In this document: positions 12,275 through 24,799 of the stretch, piece after piece
Layout of the letters: every line of letters starts with the position of its first letter
Numbering within the stretch: the stretch's first letter is position 1
NCBI RefSeq assembly: GCF_041381155.1
Contig: NC_091134.1
Coordinates: forward strand, 41,313,338-41,377,337
Length of the DNA stretch: 64,000 nt
Direction of reading: 5' to 3'
Source of the DNA: Argopecten irradians
Lineage: Eukaryota > Mollusca > Bivalvia > Pectinida > Pectinidae
Translations under genes and position numbers: made by a program
Notes under the pieces: model-generated
The model's input: the letters and a program-made list of their open reading frames with translations, nothing else
Database searches by the model: none
Told to the model about the DNA's origin: nothing

Positions 12275-15200
12275 ATGATTTCCGCTGATGCTGAAGATCT
12301 TGACGAACTTGTTGACCTGGGTGGTAACAGTGATGATGAGGTAATTATACAATGATCTATATTTTTCCTGTGTGAATCTGGCGCTCTGTTCATAGGACAT
12401 TAAACTAATCAAACCAAATCACAATCACTTGCTGGATCACGCCCTACCAACTAGGCTACCTTGTCAACAATGATTGACCGCACAGTCCAGTTCTGTAACA
12501 GTTATAATCACTATTCTTCAACCACACATACTCTAAAATATATATATATATATATATATACAAAATGTATTGTTAAATCTGAGAATTTTATGATGCAAAT
12601 TAATATTTTGGAACATCATTTACATTTACAGGTGCCGGATGCAAGAAAGCATGCCCAGCTTATCGATGCTATCACTTCCTTAGATGGAAAAAAGAAGTAA
12701 GAGGCAGAATATTTTATATTTTTATCTCACTTGGTCTGAAGGACCCAGGTGAGCTTTAGCTGCAATATTGTAGCTCAAAAGACTTTTAAACAGATAATGA
12801 TGTCGTCTTTAGAGCTACAATTGCTGCTAATGGAGCAAAGTAATAGTTATGCAAACCATTATTAAAACGTTTGCATGCATTTTATTTTATTTATTTTATA
12901 TTGTTTACCTATTAGACAATAAAAATTAAACCGTATAAAATATCAAATTCTCAGCTAGACATTATTTTTTTACATATACATATGAAGGCCTTTCTGAAGA
13001 GAATTTTTACCGGAAGTCTTCAAATTATGAATTTGACGTCTTGTGAGCGGTACGGTAGATATTAAAGAATGGTAGTTATGTTTGTTTAGGATAACAACAT
13101 TATGTAAATGCTTGTATATATGCATAAATTAATCGGAAACCTACAACAAAGTAAAGAAAATTGTGCCCGAGTGATTTTCGGAGGCGCTGCTCCACTACGA
13201 CACATAGGGACCAATTTGTACCCGGCCAAAAGATATAGTAGGCCGGGTACGTATATTCGTTCTAGCCTAGGTGAGCTTATGCCATACCATGGCGTCTGTC
13301 AACAATCGACTTCTCCTCCATAACTGTGGTCAGAATTCAACAAATTTTGACTGGTAGCATCCTTATGGGTTACTTACTGAAAATTGTACAAATGATGGGG
13401 TTGACCCCCCAGGGGCCTGAGGGGCGGAGCCAAAAGGGGTCAATTTGGTTATTTCCATATAAGGGACTTCTTCTCTGAAACTAAGCATGGGATTGCACCC
13501 ATAATGCAATGGTAGCATCCTTATAAGGTGGGGATTCAAAATTGTACAAATGATGGGGCTGACCCCCCAGGGGCCTGAGGGGCGGGGTCAATTTGGCTAT
13601 TTCCATATAAACAACTTATTCTCTGAAACTAAGCATGGGATAGCACACATAATGCAATTGTACATCCTTTTAGGGTGGGAATCAAAATTGTACAAATGAT
13701 GGGGCTGACCCCCTGGGGGCCTGAGGGGCGGGGTCAAAAGGGGTCAATTTGGCTGTATCATATTAACAACTTCTCTGCAACTAAGCATGGGATAGCACTC
13801 ATAATACAATGGTAGCATCCTTAAAGGGTGGGGATTCAAAATTGTAAAAATGATAGGGCTGACCCCTGGGGCCTTAGGCGTGTAGCCAAAAAGGTTAATT
13901 AGGCTACTATTTTTATATAAATTACTTCCTCTCTGAAATTATGTATTGCGTAGCATATTCGTATGGTATCAATAGCTTCATTATATGGTTGGGATTCAAA
14001 ATTAAACAAAATGTGGGGTCAATTTGTCTTTGTGATTTTTGAGTCACTAATTACTAAATTACAGAATTACTCAAAAAAACATAACCAGGTCAACGATACA
14101 GGCCCTCTGGGCCTCTTGTCTTTTAATTCTTTGATATTTTGTAGATGTTGAAATAATAAATATACCATAGCTTTTAACTCTTTTAAGTGCATTATGATTT
14201 CAAACACAAGCACTATCTTGGTACAATGAAGCTAGAAACACTACTGTATGCTAAATGTATTGTATGTTTCATAATTTAATATTATTTAGATAAGGAAATG
14301 GTAGATATAGGCCTTAACTTCTGAGAGGCCACTGTGACAATGTCCTGATTAATTTTGTGTTTTGTAAGAATTTTCTTTCTGATATTATTGGAACACCTAT
14401 AACAGATTCCTTTACACAGAGAAAGATATAAATCAAATGAAAAACTTTTTCATAATATAATTAATTTTCAAAAAATGAAATCATTGTGTCTACATTTGTG
14501 TATAATGATGTTGTAGTCACAGACTTAGTCAAAGAACGGTCCCAACAGCTCAAGTGTCTGAGTTTGGCTTTACTGGTAGTAATGACAGTAAGTATAGTCA
14601 CAAAGATAACTTTTATCTTATCTCAAAAGAATAAAGTAACACTCAATATTAGTAGTACTATATTATATTGCAGTCATATGTATTATTCAATCCAATATTA
14701 ATTCTTTACTGTAAAATCATACAAAAACAAGTATTTATTAGATATTTGTTTTTGTATGATTTTAAAATGTACCTATTTGCAGTTATTGAAAATCTAGATC
14801 ACTGTGAAGATATATTCTTTGTTATAGTCAACATATTGAGATTGATATGAATATTAATTTTGATAGAAGTAGATAAATATCTTTCTTCATTAAAAAAATG
14901 ATCCCTCATCAATTTAAGCTTTATTTGTTTACATCATCCAAATCATCCAAATATTTGTAGCTGGCTTTTATGTAATTGATTGATTAAGTATAATTGTATT
15001 TAACAGAAAAATCCAAAGTAAGACTGCATGAACTGGTAGGTTCACTGAAGGATACTACTAGTCATGGGGAACTGAAGAAACATCTCCGTACTATAGACAA
15101 GCGCAGCAAAGTAGTGTCTGTGCCCTTGCCCAAGCATGAACAAGCAAAGGTAAGCTGTTTCATAGTGTAATTTTTCTACCTGCAGTTAAAGTACAATAAT

Positions 15201-18200
15201 ATTTTTGAAAGGCATCATATGTTAACAATGTAGAAGCAAGTCTCGGCTATCACATATGCATGTTCATAATATAACTTACAATGAACTTCTGTTTTAGATT
15301 GAGCGGTCAGTTGCCTATGAGAAGACGAGCGATGAGCTGAAGAAATGGGATCCAGTTATAAAAGAGAATAGAACGGTATGTACTGGAAGTTAATAACAAC
15401 ATATACAAGAAATGCTTATTGGGTTCTAAAAGAGTAATGTTCAGAACAGTACAAAACTAAAGAAACAAAATTTAACAGTTATGAAATGAAAATTTCTAAA
15501 TACTGATAATTTGCCATATTTACCCATTTTTCAAAAGTCAACATGCTCTAAGGTAGGTTCCATATAAATGTAAGGGGTAATCGCGATCGGCCAGTGCTCT
15601 TTTAACACTTATTTGTCCTCCCCCATTAATATTGATTGATTTTAAGCTTGCATAGATTGTTTTATTAAAGGAATATTTGTCAAATCAATAAAAGTTTCAA
15701 CTTAAATAAACTACATTTTATGATAAACTTTACTCAATGCATTAAGATAGATAATTATGTACATGCAGGCAGAGCAGATTGTGTTTCCTTTAAACCAACC
15801 ATCTTTAAAACTACATACAGCAAGGAAATTTGCAGGAATCAAAGTGAGTACAGCTATTAACTGTTAATATTTTTTTTCTAGCATTGTTTTAATTATAAAT
15901 TTTAGGTAATCAAATATTTTACTCTATTCTGACAATAGATAAACAGCATTAGAGGGTAGTTGTTATTTGACTGTTTAGCAACATGTTGAGAGGAATTATG
16001 TTTCACTTTCATTTTCTAAAAATCAACAAATCAATTGATGCAGGTACATTGTATGATTCATGAATATACATTCAGTTATATTTCCACATTATCTTGAAAT
16101 GTTAAGGAGATACATTTTATAATACTCTAGTAAGCCACAGTTAATAGCTCTTGGTCAACACTTTCTAAAGAATAACTTATACCATTATTTTTTTTCTAAT
16201 TCTTAGATCTACAACTTACAGTACATACATGTAAATGTAGTTCTAGAGTATAGCAGTTTAATATAGCCAAGTTAACTGTAGTATGACCCCTATGTCATGT
16301 TGCTATGTTGTTTAATGTTGCTTACATGTTACAGCCCAGTACTCCTCTCGAGATGGAAGTGGCTGCATTACTGCATGGTAGTCAGAACGTTCCAACTAAT
16401 AATAAGGAATTGACAAAAGCTGAAGAGAAAGCACTGCAAGCTATGAGTATTGAGGAGGTCAGATTTTGCTCCTGTTTATTTGAAGTTTATCTTAACCATC
16501 AAAAATTCTTATTGCATATTAAATTAAGCATTTTTGGCAATAATTTGATACTATAACTCTTGATTTAATATCATAAAGGCATACATATGAATCTTGATGT
16601 AATTCTATGTTTGCATAATACAGAGTTATCCCCCCTTGTTGGTAGGTATTGATTGTGACATGTTTGTTTGAGCCTAGCGTAATAATTTTGAGAGAAGCAT
16701 GCATAAATTCTGCACAGATACCTCTGTAAAGGTTACTATGCAAAGACAGAATGCAGGTATATTAAAACATATTTTAGTATTATGAAAGCAATTATCATAC
16801 TGAGCGTTGACACTCTGTATTGCACTGTTAAAGTGAATAGTCGGGCAAAGAAAACCAGTCTAAATGCGTTCATTGGCCTTCCAAAAGTTCTCACATATTA
16901 ATAAGACGGTCAAGTTCTGCTTAGTTTCCCAGTTCTGACCATTAAAGTAAAGAAAAGTTGAAAGCATTGAAAGCGAGGCTGTGTGGAAATGTAACCCGGA
17001 CATAGTGAGCCGGGAGGACGTTTTAGAATTCCCATACTTTAAATTAATTTCTTTGTACGCAGACAGATTTTGACGAGAGATTTTTATTTTTCCATTTCAT
17101 AAGAAATTATACTGGATACATTCACACCATTTTTACCGACTTTAGCCATCCCTGCCCGACTGTTCACTTTAAAATGTTCTTTGAATATATATGTGAATTA
17201 ATGAATTTTAATTAGTCTTTATACTTATCACGTAGGCAAAAGAGAGAAGAGCAGAGTTACAAAAGCACAGAGCACTACTCTCTTACAAGGAATCCAAGGC
17301 CCGCTGGCAGAAAAAGATTAAAAGTAAAAAGTAAGTAACCACAGACATTTGTCATAAACATTATTGTTATTGATATGTTTTACCTTATTTCACAGGAGAT
17401 GAAAATGGATAATACTAAATAAAAAATCATGATCCATTACTTTTCATACTTTTATGCTGCATTGACTGTTTTTAGCTCACCATCTGATGATGGCTTTATT
17501 CTAAATCGCCTTTTGTCCGTCTTCCATGGTAAGACTTTAAATTATGATTGTTACCGCTATTTCTTGAGAAGTACTCCACAGATATTTCTGAAATTTTACA
17601 TGCATGATTTCCTTGGTCTCTAAGAGTGTCATGCTAATTTTGAGACTGCCAGGCAGCCATTTTGGATTTTGATGGTTAAAGTTTGTTACTGCTGTTTCTA
17701 AGAAAGTACTGAAGGGATCAGTACTAAAGCGTTCTGTCTCAAATTTCATATCCATGTTCCCCCTAAGGCCTTTGTTTTGCATATTGCATTTTTTAACCAA
17801 TCAGTGAACAAGAAGGCAGACAGGCTGCAATCTTAGATTTTGATAATTTAAGTTTGTTACCACAATTTCTTAGAAAGTACTGGATATATCTGTCTAAAAT
17901 TTAATATGTAGGTTTCCCTAGGACAATAGTTGTGCATATTGAAGGGATCTGTCTCAAGTTTAATGTGCAGGTTCCCCTAGGGCCCTAATTGTGTATATTG
18001 CATTTTGGGACCGATTGGTGACCAGGCCGCCATCTTGGATTTTGATAGTTGTAGTTTGTTTCCCTTATTTCTCAGAAAGTGTCGAAGCATCTGCCTCAAA
18101 TTTCATATGTAGTATATTTGAAAAAGTTTAAAAAGCAGAGAAAAGGTCCCTTTTTCCATTGTCAGACATAGATCATTCTTTGGTGGGCAGATCCCTCTAG

Positions 18201-20917
18201 GATTTCTTGTTAATGATAAGTTTGTGCTGCTGCAAGAGTTGATTCCTCTGAAATAGTTGATCATTTGTAGAAATGTTTATATATTTTGAAGTTGAGATGT
18301 TAAAGTTAGGAAAACCATTATAGCACAAATACAGGAGTAATTTTTTAATGCTTTATATGTAAAAGTGTCACTTTTATACATACTTATATTGGTAAATAAT
18401 TGAAAATAATGCAAAAGGTATCCTTCGTAATAAAATACAATTGTCACTCTTAATATTTTAATTCTCTTAATTGTTACAGATATCACAAAGTGCTTCGAAA
18501 GGAGAAATTAAAACATGAGAAGAAAGCACTTGATGAACTGGAAAAGAATGATCCAGAAGGTTATCAGGAAAAACTGGATGATATTAACAAACAGCGCATA
18601 CAGGTATACATACATATATATGGATTTTGCATATCATTTGTTATTTAGAGCTACAGATCAAGTACTGGCCCTATCAACCAGATTTTTTTCCTGAACATTT
18701 TCTTAGATATTTTGAGAAACAAGTTCCATCCTAAACAATATAAACTGTACACAATGTTTTTTGGGGCATCACTTTGATAAGAGAGGAGTTTCAGTTAAGC
18801 ACAGAGAGAGGGTCATATCAATTTTCTGTTGGCAGAAGGTGTTCTTAAAAGTTTAAGTAGGGATTATTATACAGGGTCTGTGCTGCCTTTGATTGATGCT
18901 TTTGGCGAATAATATTTGATGGAGTTAGGCCCTGATTGAATAAAAAGTTTTAAATGTTTCTGTGCATTTACAAAGCTTTGTAATAAGATTAAATGCTCAG
19001 TCTAGTGTGTTTGACTCTGCCATTATTTGGAGGATTAAAAGAATTGTTTTCTGCAATTTCCATTCAAGAACTGAAGAAAAGATTTTTTTGATTTACTGCT
19101 GGGAATATGTTTGAATACCATGATGATTACAACATTTAGCAAGAAATAAATGTTTTATCTCATTGATATAAAATCTTTATGCCTTTTCCATGAAATGTAC
19201 ACCAATGTCCTCCAAACTTGATATCAAGGTCAACCATATAAGGTTGTGTTTGTCAGACTTACAGCCCATTGACAAACTAAAAGCTTTGTTTCTTGTTGAA
19301 GTATTTTGATTGAAAAAATGTCTTTTATTTTATGCAGGAAAGAATGAACCTGAAGCACAGGGGTGGCAGCAAATATGCTAAAAAACAAATGATATATGCT
19401 AAGTATGACGACAAGGTAAGTTATCAAAGATACCAGAGTTGCTCATGTAACACATGGGTAGAATATCACTTATTGAAAATTATGTATTCCAAGATGTATG
19501 TACCTGGTAGTATAACTAGTAATTTGTATGAGTTTGATTTTTCATAATTTCCCAGGATGTAGGCATAAGTGGTAGTCACGAAAAATTGACCAGTTAAATA
19601 ATGAGATATGGATAGATAAGATATATCAATAGTGGACCTTTGTTGAGGTCCATATGTTGTTATATAGCACCCTTAGAATAAATAATGCCCACAGTCATTA
19701 TTTCAAATTCTATAAGGGCAATATAACACCATATGGACCAAAACAAAGGTCCTTCCTTAATTTTTATGCTAGATATATATTGTTTCTTTAACAAATGTCA
19801 TAACAATCTCTAAAGTGTATATTAATTCCAAGAAAAGCATTGGTCAAAAAACAACACCCTGATGAATGCAGAATTTGGGCAATGACGTTCGCAAAGAAAT
19901 ATTGACTCTGTGTTCCTAGAAATGGAAACACAAAGTCATATGCTATATATTGAATGTCACATGACCATGTTTGGGTCAATGGAAATAATGGAAAATTAGG
20001 GCATATCTAATATATGCTCTTATGTCTTATGGCCAGATAAAGGAATTTTTCATTTATTTATTTTCTTTTTTTCATCTTCCAAACATTTTTGCTATAGGAA
20101 AATAACCGGCTTTACAGTATGCATTAAGTCAATATCTTTACTGGGAAATCTGGTTTATTTTTCAGGCACGTCAGTCTGTTCAGGACATGTTGCAAAAGAG
20201 TCGAGATCTGACCAAAAAGCTAACTACAGAAAGTGATAGTGACTCCGATGGAGGAGTGGCAATGGACAGTGATGACGAAAGAACCATGATAGAAAGTGAA
20301 CTGACAGGAGACAGGAATAACCAAAAGAAAAATCCATGGATGTCAGCAGGAATCAAGTACCCTCAAACTACAGGATTTGAGAAACCTGTAGCAATAGATA
20401 ATAAGGAAATTCAACACGACAAAACAAGCCCTCTTATGGGAAGGGCAGAGACATACTCAGATGATGAGGATAATGTTGATGAAATTGAAGTAATCTTTAA
20501 ATCTTCTAGTGAAAATGCTAAAAAGGAAATCAGTAAAGTAGAGGCAAATGTCAAAGGGAATACTGATAAAAAGCAGTCAAAGAAGAAAGGCAAAAAGCAA
20601 AAAAGTAAGCAAAACAAATTGAAAAAAATCAAGTCTTCAAAAGAAGCCACAGATGAAGATGAAGAAGATGGTGATGAAGAGTTGATAACAGAATCACTGA
20701 CTAGAAAACGAACGTTGGAAGATATCAACGATGGATTATTTGATGAAGATGATGATGAGGTAAACCAAACAATGTCTGCTAGTGACAAAAAGGCTGCTAA
20801 AGAAGTCCCAAAAAAGCATAAAGACAAGAGTGTTGAGGTACAGGTGGACCCAAAGAAACTCTTTACACTAGAGTCAAAGCTAGCTAACATCAAAACTCCA
20901 GATGTTGTCACTGGAAG

Positions 20918-20950
<33 letters not shown>

Positions 20951-22990
20951 GGATTTAGATGCTGATGAACAACAGAGGTTAACGATAGCCCAAGCATTTG
21001 AGAATGATGATGTCATAGATGAGTTCACTAAAGAGAAGAAGGGAATTGAAGATAGAGATAACCCCAAGAGTATAGATCTAACACTGCCTGGCTGGGGCGA
21101 GTGGGGAGGAACTGGTCTTAAAGTGTCAAACCACAAGAAAAGGAAGTAAGTATACTACTCCGTCAAGATTTGCAATTAATAAGCTATGGAAGCCTTCATA
21201 TACATATGTATGTATTCTGTATTTGCATATTACAAAACTATTTGTCCCTGTGGGTAGGTATTGATTGTCAATGTTTTTCTGAACATTACGGCTGCCTTCG
21301 ACTGGCAACTCTGGAGTTTAAGTGAGGTTATTTATAGAAATGTCAAACTCTCTATCAGTTGAATGCTTTACTCCAAGAGTAAGGCCGTTTTGTTTATACG
21401 GTTTGACTGGTTGGACTTCTAGTTGTTCGTTCGTGAATTAAAGACAGATCTGATGGTATTACATCATTTCAAACGAGCCTTGATAAGCTTGTATCAAAAA
21501 CTGCATGTCCAGGATGATTTTTACTTGAAATAGTAACTTTACCAAAAGGCCGAACCAATTGTTCCGAATAAACAAAAACGGCCAGCCTCGTTTCGTAATT
21601 TTCACTCTGATCAAACTCTCAAAATATGAAAACGACCTTCACCTTCCGTATAAAATCTATTTTAAGCATACTCAAGCGTTCAACTGCTCGAGTAATAACT
21701 CTGTCAACCCGAGAGTTGCTATTCAAAAGCAGCCTACGTGAGTTTCGCTCACATACTAAATGACATCATAATGGATACCTACCCACAGGGGAGGTAACTC
21801 TGTGATATGCAAAGACAATATCACGGGTATTAAGTTAAGATTAAATGAGTTTGAAAATTCTAATTTTGTTAAAGAAATTAATTTCATTGAGTTCTACATA
21901 TCAATAAATTACTGTATTTAGTTCTTTGTTGAATTAATTATTTCAGTTCTTGTTCTTAGAATAACATCATTACCTCTGATTTCTTTGCATGGACATAATG
22001 ATAACACATGCACAGTTGTTCATTTGAATTTGACAGAATCATGTGAACATTTTGAGTATCCAAGTAATTGTGATAAGTTTACTATACAGTGAAAGTGGTG
22101 AAAAATCTATTCTGAACCTACAAAAATACAATTAAACTGGGTTTTTGATTTATATGAGTTCAAGTTAAAAAGGTTTGACTCCATATTATTTGTTTGAAAA
22201 TTATGCAAATGAATTAATTGTTTGAATATTTTCGGTTCAGATTCACTATCAGTGCTGGTCCGGCCATCCCTAGAAAGGATAGCCAGTTGGGACATGTTAT
22301 CATCAGTGAGCTGAAGGATGAAGCCATGAGAAAACATCAGGTAATTCAAAGCATCATCATCTTAATGAGTTCACAGAGAAAATAAAATACACAACTCATT
22401 TCATTGTAATTACTTTGCTCTACTAATGATGGCAACCACAGACTAGTGACTTCATGCTAATAAACAATAATACCTGTTCACAAAGCTGGTGCAAGTAACT
22501 ACAGCTACCTACATTACAGGAAGGGTAGAGAAAAACTACACAACTCCTTAAGGTATTAGCTTTAGGTCATGTTTATTGATATTAGCCATAATTAATTTTA
22601 AGTGCTAATTAAAGGAATCAGCCAGCACATTATGAGAAACGTGACAAGGCTAGTGTTTTATCTTGATCCTTTCTTTTCCAGGTATCAAAGCTACCATATC
22701 CATATGCGAATATCCAGCAGTTTGAACAGAGTGTCAAAGCACCTGTGGGTAACACCTGGAATCCAGAGACGACCTTCAAGGACCTCATCAAACCCAAGGT
22801 CATCACCAAACTTGGGTCGATCATTGAACCAATCGAAAAGGCTGAAGTGTTCAAAAACCAGAAGACCAATAAGGTCAAGAGGAAGGCAGATATGGCATTT
22901 AAAGACAGTGACAATGAAAACAATAGTGACAAGAAAAAGAAAAATACAAATTTCCAGAAACGCAACCCAAAACAGAAAACAAAAAAGTAG
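12275..22990 (+). CDS. UTP14: UTP14, U3 snoRNP / SSU processome protein (13 coding exons)
   Basis: UTP14 is a nucleolar SSU-processome component needed for 18S rRNA processing and activates the helicase DHR1 in yeast. Coding exons: 12275-12340, 12632-12696, 14523-14587, 15007-15149, 15298-15375, 15769-15843, 16335-16457, 17236-17330, 18480-18603, 19338-19415, 20166-21145, 22241-22340, 22682-22990. All junctions are GT-AG and the phases close without a gap, giving about 766 residues (human UTP14A is 771). Family landmarks in order: LIDAITSLDGK (about 30-40), QVSEFGF, LKKWDPVIKENR, AEQIVFPL, KALQAMSIEE, KIKSKKYHKV, ERMNLKHRGGSKYAKK, NPWMSAG (about 360), a Lys/Asp/Glu-rich middle with a run of ten Asp encoded by a GAT repeat (about 555), LPGWGEWGG (about 611), PRKDSQLGHVIISE, and YPYANIQQFEQSVKAPVGNTW near the C-terminus. 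The 65-bp third exon is too short to show as a frame but is required by phase. Exon 1 opens with an acceptor at 12258-12259, so a 5' UTR exon lies upstream, possibly near 11.6 kb. Confidence 0.95.
12537..12560. repeat. (TA)n microsatellite in UTP14 intron 1
   Basis: About twelve TA dinucleotides in a row inside the intron between the first two coding exons. Confidence 0.9.
12721..12760. repeat. solo hairpin terminus of a minisatellite-cored element
   Basis: TCTCACTTGG and CCCAGGTGAG form an inverted pair around TCTGAAGGA. This resembles the 5' hairpin (AGCTCACC... / ...AGGTGAGC) of the element families at 13266 and 17474, but no element body follows. It is probably a fragment. Confidence 0.5.
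13218..13250. repeat. perfect 10-bp inverted repeat
   Basis: GTACCCGGCC and GGCCGGGTAC separated by 13 bases, just upstream of the minisatellite element in UTP14 intron 2. The stem is GC-rich in an AT-rich intron. Confidence 0.8.
13266..14119 (+). mobile_element. non-autonomous minisatellite-cored element, family B (HINE-like)
   Basis: It begins AGGTGAGCTTATGCCATACC and ends in the palindromic AGGCCCTCTGGGCCT followed by CTTGT. Between them lie about five tandem units of roughly 150 bp with the words GATGGGGCTGACCCCCCAGG, GGGGTCAATTTGGCTATTTC and CTGAAACTAAGCATGGGAT (units begin near 13355, 13511, 13658, 13811 and a decayed one near 13967). It has no coding capacity. The architecture (5' hairpin, minisatellite core, 3' hairpin plus CTTGT) is shared with the elements at 17474, 34362 and 54460. 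Assignment to Helentron-associated elements (HINE, pearl-like) is inference. Confidence 0.7.
16609..16748. mobile_element. short MITE, same family as 21220-21816
   Basis: The left end reads TTTGCATAATACAGAGTTAT, then TTGGTAGGTATTGATTGTGA. The right end is its approximate reverse complement (GTTACTATGCAAAGAC). It lies in UTP14 intron 7. A longer relative with matching ends lies in intron 11. Confidence 0.65.
16828..17172. mobile_element. TTAA-flanked MITE in UTP14 intron 7
   Basis: The 16-bp terminal repeats AGTGAATAGTCGGGCA (16832-16847) and TGCCCGACTGTTCACT (17153-17168) match in inverted orientation with one difference. They are flanked on both sides by TTAA (16828-16831, 17169-17172). TTAA duplication is typical of piggyBac and Kolobok transposons. 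About 345 bp in all, non-coding, so mobilised in trans if at all. Confidence 0.8.
17474..18210 (+). mobile_element. non-autonomous minisatellite-cored element, family C (HINE-like)
   Basis: It begins AGCTCACCATCTGATGATGG and ends in the imperfect palindrome AGATCCCTCTAGGATT followed by TCTTGT. Inside are about four decayed units of 130-200 bp, each with a word like GTTTGTTACCGCTATTTCT, AGAAAGTACTGAAGGGATC and GCATATTGCATTTTGGGACC. It lies in UTP14 intron 8. The ends follow the same plan as families A and B but the core sequence differs. Confidence 0.65.
19634..19752. mobile_element. 119-bp near-palindromic MITE
   Basis: The left arm GGACCTTTGTTGAGGTCCAT and the right arm ATGGACCAAAACAAAGGTCC are about 46 bp each and match at roughly 85%. 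The centre AAATAATG-CCCACAGT-CATTATTT folds again. The whole element is nearly one hairpin, in UTP14 intron 10. Target duplication not clear. Confidence 0.75.
21220..21816. mobile_element. MITE of about 600 bp in UTP14 intron 11
   Basis: The left end (TTTGCATATTACAAAACTAT, then CCCTGTGGGTAGGTATTGAT) and the reverse complement of the right end (TTTGCATATCACAGAGTTAC, then CCCCTGTGGGTAGGTATCCA) match over about 43 bp. The left end and the adjoining interior also match the short element at 16609. Confidence 0.7.
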
Positions 22991-23077
22991 CAACCAAAAA
23001 AAAGATTTAGCATACAGTAGATGAAAAGAAACATTCTCTTGTAATACATATATTCTTATGATGTTCATTCTTAATTG

Positions 23078-23083
23078 AATAAA
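23078..23083 (+). promoter_or_regulatory. UTP14 polyadenylation signal
   Basis: AATAAA 88 bases after the UTP14 stop codon, in an AT-rich context. It is the first canonical signal downstream. Confidence 0.7.
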
Positions 23084-23089
23084 TATTTA

Positions 23090-24190
23090 AGTGAAATATT
23101 TTTCAATGAAATATTGGATTCTAGTCATCAATGTCTCTTTGTATATGAAAAACTTGTCTGCATAATGATGTAGTACAGTAAAATAGGTTTAAAACGAACA
23201 TGCTCACAATGAATTCATGGTTATAACGTAATTTTGGTCCCCCCATCATGGTTTTTCTAAGATGTCTGTTATATGTGTATAACAAACTAATTTTATCGGT
23301 CCACAGAGGTTCCTTGTACAATGTAACCATGTTTTACTGTAATAATGTTTTAGTGCTTTGTATGCCACACTTTTTGCACAATACTATGATTGCACTAATT
23401 ATATTTTCTGTATGCAGACAGTATAGCAATGATTCTGAATGCACAAATTCATCAATCCGCTAACCTGTTCAAAATCAGTAAATTTGTATCATTATTATCT
23501 TTTCATTTCAAGAGTCAAAACTGGACCTAGTATCATAAAACTTTATTTCATCAGAATAAGTCTTCTTCCTTCTTTGAACATTTATTCAAATTCCCTTACA
23601 AAGAAGGTTTAAAGGGAGAAATTCTCATAGGATTACTTGTCTCTCAGATGAATATATTATTCACTGATAATGTTCTTTCATAAATTCATCAAGATTTGGC
23701 TTTTCCTTTGATATTAGCTGTAAAGGGAGATAAATCTTCCTCTCTTATTTTTGATAATATTAAAGACAATCCTAAAAATAATTAATTTATATTTTAAAAT
23801 GACATCAACAGATGATTTCTCACTAATGTCATGGAGTCACTAAAACATATGTTAAATGGGTTTATTTATAGTCCTGGCAAGTCTATCAAAAGACTCGGAT
23901 GACCATACACATGTAAGCTTATGTCAATATCTAGCAATCACTATCCATCATGTGTCTGTCTATGAAAACAGGACTATTTCATAACCACTGATTGGAACTT
24001 ATCTAAATTTGTCAGGAAGTAGCCCAAACAGCTGATGAAGCAATATATATTTAATATTCCAGTGTGGGATGGATTCATTCAATGGTTGAGGTGCCTATCC
24101 CTCAGTTTAAATAAAATAAGGGAACATTAACATTAGTTAATTTGACTACATGTCTTTTATGAAACAAGGTAATGGATATTGATTGAGCTC
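23090..24190. other. intergenic, no gene seen
   Basis: Region between the UTP14 polyadenylation signal and the repeat debris. Only short random frames. Confidence 0.4.
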
Positions 24191-24194
24191 TTCT

Positions 24195-24655
24195 TCTAGT
24201 TAAAGTTTGTTAAAATGAATGACCTTGACAATCATTTAAGGTCACAGGGGTCAAATTGGCTAAATTCTTTAAATGACATGTCAATAACTAAGAGGTCTAG
24301 AGACCTACTACAAATATTGGGTTTGAAGCATGCTGTGATGAAGGGCTGCAAAGTTTGTTCAAATGAATCGCATTGACCTTCTTTCAATGTCACCTGGATT
24401 AAATTGGATAAAATATATAAATAACTTCTTGTCAAGTCTAGAGACCTGCTATTTGATCTGTAGCATGCTGGGATGAAGGGCTTCCAAGTGCCTTGAAATG
24501 AAATTACCTTGACCTTCATTCAAAGTCACATAGGTAGAATTTACTTAGATCTTTAAACCACTTATTTGCATTAGCTTGAGAGGCCTTGTACATGTAGTAT
24601 TTTGGAATGAAGGTCTTACCTACTTTCAAGGTCACAGAGAAGTCAAATATGTGAA
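24195..24655 (+). repeat. decayed family A minisatellite array (about 3 units, no ends)
   Basis: Three degraded copies of the 145-bp unit (GAATGACCTTGAC, AGGTCACAGGGGTCAAATTG, GCATGCTGGGATGAAGGGCT) in the same orientation as the element at 34362. Neither the 5' hairpin nor the CTTGT end is present, so this is an old fragment. Confidence 0.75.
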
Positions 24656-24799
24656 TGTTTTTCAACACTGTCCCCTGGGGACTCCAGAGAGGAATGGGGC
24701 ACTACCAGAGCAGGTACCACTTACAAGGCCTTTTTAAATGTTTGTCGTATAGAAAGGAGGAAAACCAGTTGACAATTGATGTATTAATATACATGTGCC

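Noticed and set aside
12721-14119. One single element from the hairpin at 12721 to CTTGT at 14119
   Set aside because: The sequence after the 12721 hairpin does not continue into element body, and a separate start (AGGTGAGCTTATGCC) occurs at 13266. Two pieces fit better.
20411-21136. 241-codon minus-strand frame rich in Ser/Leu/Phe
   Set aside because: It is the antisense of the Asp/Glu/Lys-rich UTP14 exon. Runs of GAT/GAA read as serine and leucine-rich on the other strand.
22602-23068. Three overlapping frames of 125-140 codons, both strands
   Set aside because: Shadows of the last UTP14 exon and its 3' UTR. They do not match any family and ignore the splice acceptor at 22681.
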